From NCBI GenBank assembly GCA_023807065.1, contig JAJJLU010000558.1, positions 1 through 31,707 on the forward strand: a stretch of DNA of 31,707 nt. Direction: 5' to 3'. The position numbers and the translations under genes were made by a program. Origin of the DNA: Isotricha intestinalis. Lineage: Eukaryota; Ciliophora; Litostomatea; Vestibuliferida; Isotrichidae. This document shows, one piece after another, positions 27,201 through 31,707 of this stretch; position 1 is the stretch's first letter, and every line of letters starts with the position of its first letter. The notes below the pieces were generated by a model. The model was given only the letters and a program-made list of their open reading frames with translations. It searched no databases and was not told where the DNA came from.

Positions 27201-30095
27201 GAAAGAAAAGAATATTCAAAAAAGAATTTATATCCAAGTGAAACAGATTATACATTAAAAGGAACTATTGCATATGATGGAAAAGAAATTAATGTTCCTG
27301 AAGAATATTTTAATAAATTAAATGAAAATTTAAAAATTAATATGTTAATTGCTGTTAAAGGGGAAAATTATTTTTCTCTTGATCAAAATAATATCAATAA
27401 TTACACAATTTCATTTTCATATCCTTCAGAAGTAGAATTTTTGGTTCATAATAAACCATATTTTAGTTATTTAAAAACAGGAGAAAAAAAGTATTTTAGT
27501 TTATATTTTGATTCTTCAACTAAAAATATATATATTTCATTAAGTAATATGAATGGAGATGCTGATTTATTTTTAAATTATGGAAAAGAAAATTTACCTT
27601 CTCCTCAAAAATTTGATTGGAAATCTTCCAGAATAGGACATCAATATATTATGATAAATTTAGAAGATGATTTTTTCAAAAAATCAAATAATAAGACTTT
27701 AGAAGGTTATTATACTTTATTAATTACTTGCTATAGTGATACTTCATATATTCTTTACATTTCTGCTCATAAAAATTTAGTTCTTCCTCTTCAAGATAAT
27801 TCTCCTATGAATTGTATTTGTGAAATGAAAGGCCAAAAATGTCATTTTAGATATGATGATATATATTCATATGATGAAACTATTCAAAATAATCAAATTA
27901 TTTTTACTAATCAATATTATTACGGTGATGGAAAATTATATGCTAAAATTTCAAATGAAATGGAATTAAATAAAGCTGATCAAGAAGATAATTTATTAAA
28001 AATATTCCCAGATTCAAAAAATAATGATGCTTCCACAGAAAAAAGTAAACAAAGAAATTATTTTAAAATTAATGTTCAAAATGATAAATATAATGTAGAT
28101 TCTATTATTCTTTTAACTTTTGAATGTGATGAACCTACAGAAGTTGAAATAAATACTGCATCTTTAAATTACGATAATTCATATGATACTTTAGATGAGA
28201 CAAGAGAAAACATTTATTATTTAAGATATAACAAAAATAATCCAAAAGAATTATTACTTTCTTTTTTAAATTTAGAAAAAAAAACCTTAATGTATACTGT
28301 TCATTCATATATTGGAAAAGGAAATATCGAAATTTTTACTAATGAAAGTTCATATGATTATTTAACTGACAAATTAAAAAATAAAATTGAAAAATTCGAC
28401 AATTTTGATGTTGATTCAAACGATGAATTAAATGCTCCTGAAACTTATTCCAATTATTTACAATCTTCAAATAAAATTTATAATACAGCAATTTTCTTTA
28501 AAATCAAACCTTATTCAGACTTTGGATTTTTTATAAAATTACATTATGAAGATAAATGGGAAAAAATAATAATTGGAAAGCAATACGATTATCTTTTATT
28601 AAATGATAAAATGATTGGTTATTTTGATATATATGATGAATATGAATCAATTGAGTTTTCATTATCAATTGAAAATATGCAAGTTTTAGAAGCCATTGTA
28701 TATATTAAAATTAACCAATTACAAAGAAGTTCTAACGAAAATGAAAACAATAATTATAATGTACCAACTGAAAGTAATTATGATTATAAAGATAATACTG
28801 ATCCATATTTAGGAACTTTATCTATTAATATAGAAAATTTGCCTAAAATAAATGAAGATGAAAATAAATTTATTAGAGGTTTATTTTTAATAGAAATAAA
28901 AAAGCTGAGGAATTGGGAAGATAATTATTATGATGATGATTATGATAATGATAATAAAAAAGACAAAAGCAATAAACAATTAAATACAAAAATTAGTATT
29001 TTAGTAAGTCCTCAAGAACAAAAAATTCAAAGAAATTTTTTGGAACAAATGCAAACTTATTATACTGAACAGAAAATAAAATATGATAATAAAGGAAATA
29101 TAATAGATCAAGGGGAAAAAATATTTAATTTAGAAAGAAAAGACGACATTGATGACTTAATGGTAATAGAAATTTCATCATGTTCAGGAGAATATACATT
29201 TAGATTATCATCAACATATGAATTTGAATTAGAAGATATTCATTATGAAGAAAATGATGAAAATGGGAAAAAAATAATAACTATAGAAAATTTAAAGAAT
29301 AAACATGTTTATTTATCAATTGAACCAATTGAAACAAATGAAGAATGTGAAGAAAATAAAGGAAGAACATGTACAATTAATTTCAGTTATATGATGTATT
29401 ATTATACTACAACTTTAGAGGATTATGAACAATCAATTATATATGATAATATTACTTATTCTTCCATTAATAATGGTATTAAAATTACCATTCCTACTAT
29501 TTCTAAATTAGATTTCAATGGTGAAATAAGAGAATTTAAAACATATAAATTTGATGCTTTTATTACTACTGATGAAAATGAACTAAAAAAAATGCAAAGT
29601 ATTTGTTATTTATCTAAATTATTTGAAGAAAATGAAGAACAAAGAACTTTTAAAAATTTCAAATTAGACAAAAATAATTCTTACTTTATCAAAGATATAA
29701 ACCTTAACCAAACTTATTATTTAAATATTCTTGCAAGGAATCATAGGACAGGGGAAATTATTGCATTTAGGCCAATAATTTTAGAAAAAAAATCATTTTT
29801 TTCTTCTTTAGGATTTCCATCTTTTAAAACATTAATATATTTATTAGTTTTGTGTATTATTTTATATATTTGTTATAATTATTTAGGTGAATTTGTAATG
29901 AATATTTGTTCGAAATTTGGAAATAAGCAAAGAGATAATTATAACAGTAGTTATAATAGAAATTATAATGAAGGATACCAAAGACCTGGATTCAGTAATG
30001 AAGGATATCAAAGACCTGGAATGAATATTGAAATGCCTTCTATGAAATTAGGTTTTTCTGATAAAATTAAATATACTAATTTATCTGATAATTAA
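24282..30095 (+). CDS. Giant type I membrane protein with repeated PPC-like modules
   Basis: A 1937-residue protein. A hydrophobic signal peptide (about 6-15, IINFIIIILIL-like) precedes a cleavage region near SQK. A single membrane segment lies at about 1848-1870 (LIYLLVLCIILYICYNY), leaving a cytosolic tail of about 65 residues with two copies of NEGYQRPG. The ectodomain appears to be a chain of beta modules. The clearest are at about 25-145 (EYYSLIIPN ... SDPDIYVS) and about 1045-1165 (KKYFSLYFD ... NGDADLFLNYGK ... YTLLIT), which resemble bacterial pre-peptidase C-terminal domains with their D-x-D-L/I-Y core. Other probable copies lie near 525-620 and 780-890. The last ectodomain part (about 1730-1840) resembles a fibronectin III fold. 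Many Asn-X-Ser/Thr sites and paired cysteines agree with an extracellular or lumenal place. Function unknown; adhesion or surface coat is plausible. No intron is needed. Confidence 0.75.
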   Translation: MSLRTINFIIIILILKFKKIKSQKEIELNKTITGTIRNDDSYEYYSLIIPNDTESNKYNLVFVVKEDQKNIKEGEELFSDPDIYVSKKNEKPKSSKDSEYYSERYGSDILTIPSSEVNVNDTFYIGMYCQYSCKYELKAYLSEEVEIEIGKIYFIHLNKRSSLNYEIKIPEKSNFKELNIISNSNSFTEYKIFVSTQNPSSQNTLKPIPSFISGYTFLIDKNSRHYCTNCSYHILIQSEKEDVDLSLYAFFQDSITKIVAGDLVQSALKYNSKRCYSFDVGLNYKEEKIILTISLFSGYGLLYIEGWKHNDYLKYEDIQDNNNTYEILGERSILLTKTQFREFDRKDSDFEGKDSVLYFCIYSDSEMSYTLKIYYLNQAQELQDSNFIFPKNEVTGFLNSGDITTYLLIEFSSVSKKTKSNILINFKSISGFPSFYLYFCFNDFGCYFDKQFFDEKYNSNELIPSVYSSYSNYFISLLGKDNKCYEQEKNCEMYIVVSCLSFFGICQYKINLNVEENALIMSPRTTYQSIIPNGKTDLYQININDPETESIVIVLNNQNGECSLSAFQLNLSSNEKKEELIDASFNEDYMPNVIRITPKSIKKDNLIGNYIVRVTALTFSSYNIYYYITYKEKEEEKSEEVDYEKVTMTLNEGNMILDYFPSDLNYKIYSYIPYSPIYKEDIKFTLNSQNIKFRFKVFLDLKTFKYDKNGKTNDEKIKGFDWESDSNNELIIKKNDPKFSDDIYYIVVYLQNDITDFLDNSIIKFYIGVTKKEVPFILYDGIEQFHTLSKDYTNQNFWFIHNNLSKNLEISFNVLVGKADIFIDVNLINETIIKKYENNLNLNKTKDNSKEFPSLISLIDFDYSDSIILDHNYLKKNCQKKDNKQSKIPTCPIFIYIKSSKKMLNNNLHCKFSLVVVSSENTIETLTLGIKKKGSVKNGEYKYYLIEEVRKRKGLKVSVNFEKGYGEIYMKILERKEYSKKNLYPSETDYTLKGTIAYDGKEINVPEEYFNKLNENLKINMLIAVKGENYFSLDQNNINNYTISFSYPSEVEFLVHNKPYFSYLKTGEKKYFSLYFDSSTKNIYISLSNMNGDADLFLNYGKENLPSPQKFDWKSSRIGHQYIMINLEDDFFKKSNNKTLEGYYTLLITCYSDTSYILYISAHKNLVLPLQDNSPMNCICEMKGQKCHFRYDDIYSYDETIQNNQIIFTNQYYYGDGKLYAKISNEMELNKADQEDNLLKIFPDSKNNDASTEKSKQRNYFKINVQNDKYNVDSIILLTFECDEPTEVEINTASLNYDNSYDTLDETRENIYYLRYNKNNPKELLLSFLNLEKKTLMYTVHSYIGKGNIEIFTNESSYDYLTDKLKNKIEKFDNFDVDSNDELNAPETYSNYLQSSNKIYNTAIFFKIKPYSDFGFFIKLHYEDKWEKIIIGKQYDYLLLNDKMIGYFDIYDEYESIEFSLSIENMQVLEAIVYIKINQLQRSSNENENNNYNVPTESNYDYKDNTDPYLGTLSINIENLPKINEDENKFIRGLFLIEIKKLRNWEDNYYDDDYDNDNKKDKSNKQLNTKISILVSPQEQKIQRNFLEQMQTYYTEQKIKYDNKGNIIDQGEKIFNLERKDDIDDLMVIEISSCSGEYTFRLSSTYEFELEDIHYEENDENGKKIITIENLKNKHVYLSIEPIETNEECEENKGRTCTINFSYMMYYYTTTLEDYEQSIIYDNITYSSINNGIKITIPTISKLDFNGEIREFKTYKFDAFITTDENELKKMQSICYLSKLFEENEEQRTFKNFKLDKNNSYFIKDINLNQTYYLNILARNHRTGEIIAFRPIILEKKSFFSSLGFPSFKTLIYLLVLCIILYICYNYLGEFVMNICSKFGNKQRDNYNSSYNRNYNEGYQRPGFSNEGYQRPGMNIEMPSMKLGFSDKIKYTNLSDN

Positions 30096-30821
30096 ATTAA
30101 TAATATTTACTTTTAAAAAATAGTAAAATATAAAATAATATAATAAATGAAAATTAAATACTATCTATTTTTTTTCAAATTTATATATATTAATTTTTAC
30201 AAATTAAACTAACTTTTAAAAATAATTATGACGAAATAATGTTTTAAAAAATAAAAAGATTAATTCAATCTCATAAAATCAAAAGAAAAAAAAGAAATAA
30301 AAAAAATTTTTCATATTAAACAAGAAATAGTAAAACTATTATAAATTGTTCGTTTAAATTAATTAAAAATGTAAATGAATGACCAACAATGAAATTCAAC
30401 TCAAAATTATTTATTTAATAAATTATCTTTGAAAAATTGTTTATATTTTCAAATGATTTACAAGAATAAAATTAAATTTTATCAATATATAATTCAATAG
30501 AAAATAATTATTTTCTTGTCTTCAGAAAAAGTGAAAACTTATTCAAAATTAATGATATTACCACAACAGTTTTACAACATCATATCATTAAAATCATTTA
30601 TATAAATCACATATTAAACAATCTCCTAAGATGTTAAAAAATCATTTTTTTAGGGATAACTGACTATTCATATATAATTTTTTTATAAATATTCAAACTT
30701 GTTTTTTTACATTTATTTTCGTATTATTAAAATAAAAATTTTATTTTTATTTTGAATTAACAAATAATTTTTATTTAAATAATTAGATAATAATTAAATG
30801 TTTATAAAAAAAATTTAAAAA
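30096..30821. other. Intergenic region between convergent genes
   Basis: About 725 bases between the 3' ends of two convergent genes. No frame longer than a few tens of codons is open. A patch at about 30500-30660 is less AT-biased than the rest; it holds weak C-box-like and D-box-like words on the minus strand but no terminal stem I can see. The rest is A/T tracts. Confidence 0.45.
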
Positions 30822-31556
30822 TTAATTAATTTCATTATTATCAGATTCCCACATTTGAATGTTGTCATATAATAAATTAATAATAGAAATAGCATCTTTA
30901 TATTCTTCATTATCTTCATCAACACCATTTAAAGCTTCTTTAGCTTTATTTAAAGTATCATTTGCTAAATTTAAAGCTTGTTGAATATTAAAATTAACTT
31001 CATAATGATAAACAGATAAATTTAATAATAAACCTAATTTAGCTGAATTTTTATAACTTAAATTATTTGATTCTATTAAACTTTCATTATATGTTTTAAA
31101 ACATAAATCCGAATATTTTTTTTTTATTTCTCCTTCTGTATTTTCTGCTATATATCTATAATAATCTCCTTTCATTTTACCAAAAAAAACTTTTGTTTCT
31201 CTATTTTCTATTTTTGGAAATATTAAATTTTGAATATTATCACATATTTTTACACATTCTTTTTCTAATTCTTTTATTATTTTTTCTTTATATTCTTTTA
31301 TATAATTTAAATACAGAGAATTTTTATCTTGTATTTCTTTCTTTTCATATGATAATATTATTTTAATTGAATTTCTTATTTCATTTATATAATTTTTGTA
31401 TGCGATTGAAATTAGGTTTCTCTCATCACAATTTATTTCTTCTTTTTTTAACTTTATCATTTCTTCTAATATTTCTATCATATCTTCATATCTTTCACAT
31501 TGCTCTGCTAACATTGCTAAATATATTTTCTTTTCATTTTCTATGTAATTATACAT
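30822..31556 (-). CDS. 14-3-3 protein
   Basis: A 244-residue 14-3-3 protein, a dimeric cytosolic adaptor that binds phosphoserine/threonine motifs in client proteins. The family signatures are clear: YLAMLAEQCERYEDMIE near the start, ERNLISIAYKN, KMKGDYYRYIAE, LGLLLNLSVYHYEV, and the last helix with LLYDNIQMWESD. The phosphate-binding residues are kept at the right spacing: Lys54 and Arg61 (equal to Lys49 and Arg56 of human zeta), and Arg134-Tyr135 (equal to Arg127-Tyr128). Length is normal. The segment between helices 3 and 5 (about 72-118) is more divergent than usual, with extra Lys and Glu. The short polar C-terminus follows WESDNN. Start ATG at 31554-31556. The kinase at 17526-20375 could make client sites, but nothing here shows a link. 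Confidence 0.95.
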   Translation of the reverse strand: MYNYIENEKKIYLAMLAEQCERYEDMIEILEEMIKLKKEEINCDERNLISIAYKNYINEIRNSIKIILSYEKKEIQDKNSLYLNYIKEYKEKIIKELEKECVKICDNIQNLIFPKIENRETKVFFGKMKGDYYRYIAENTEGEIKKKYSDLCFKTYNESLIESNNLSYKNSAKLGLLLNLSVYHYEVNFNIQQALNLANDTLNKAKEALNGVDEDNEEYKDAISIINLLYDNIQMWESDNNEIN

Positions 31557-31707
31557 ATTTAAAAAAAATTAAATGAATATTTAAAAAAATGATATTTGTT
31601 TTAATTTAAATTTACCATCAAAAATTTAAAACTATTTTAATACTTAAATTTAAATTATTATTAAAGAAGAATTATTGTTTATTCAAAATATCAAATTTAG
31701 TAATTTA

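Overview
The window reads as the end of a nuclear chromosome from a very AT-rich unicellular eukaryote, most likely a ciliate. It opens with four tandem CCCCAAT units, which is what the C-rich telomere strand looks like at a left chromosome end. Genes are dense, intergenic spaces are short and close to pure A/T, and introns, where seen, are only 26-28 nt. All three standard stop codons end genes here: TAA in most, TGA at 349-351 and 14566-14568, TAG at 13239-13241. The organism therefore uses the standard code and does not read TAA/TAG as glutamine as Tetrahymena and Paramecium do. One membrane protein (9206-10783) has the layout of a family I associate with ciliates. A standard-code ciliate such as a litostome (rumen ciliates included) would fit. 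That placement is inference.

Layout. Positions 1-29 are telomere. On the minus strand follow an ABC half transporter (349-2199), an 860-base gap without a gene, the meiotic MutS homologue MSH4 (3060-5912), V-ATPase subunit E (6041-6709), a ubiquitin-like plus B-box protein (6824-8416), a short BspA-type leucine-rich protein (8555-9018) and the two-span membrane protein (9206-10783). A divergent promoter region leads to two plus-strand genes: long-chain acyl-CoA synthetase (11160-13241) and a basic, probably nuclear protein (13675-14568). A spliced minus-strand gene of unknown function (14785-16432) is divergent from a CID-domain protein (16516-17388). A NEK-type kinase (17526-20375, minus) is divergent from a large LRR protein (20669-24079, plus). 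Then come a 1937-residue secreted-type single-span membrane protein (24282-30095, plus) and a 14-3-3 protein (30822-31556, minus).

The genes do not form one pathway. They are mostly housekeeping and signalling genes with lineage-specific proteins between them. MSH4 implies meiotic recombination. The kinase, the LRR protein with possible Sfi1-like helices and the 14-3-3 could belong to cytoskeletal or cell-cycle control, but neighbourhood is weak evidence in a eukaryote.

Points most worth a second look: the 7-nt telomere unit; three candidate mini-introns, one of which appears to assemble the start codon of its gene by splicing; an MSH4 whose Walker A is intact but whose region after Walker B has lost the usual MutS sequence; a kinase with DLN in place of DFG; a CxxC-HxxC mini-motif at the C-terminus of the LRR protein; and a giant ectodomain that seems built from repeated pre-peptidase-C-terminal-like modules. 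I found no convincing tRNA, rRNA, transposon or CRISPR array.
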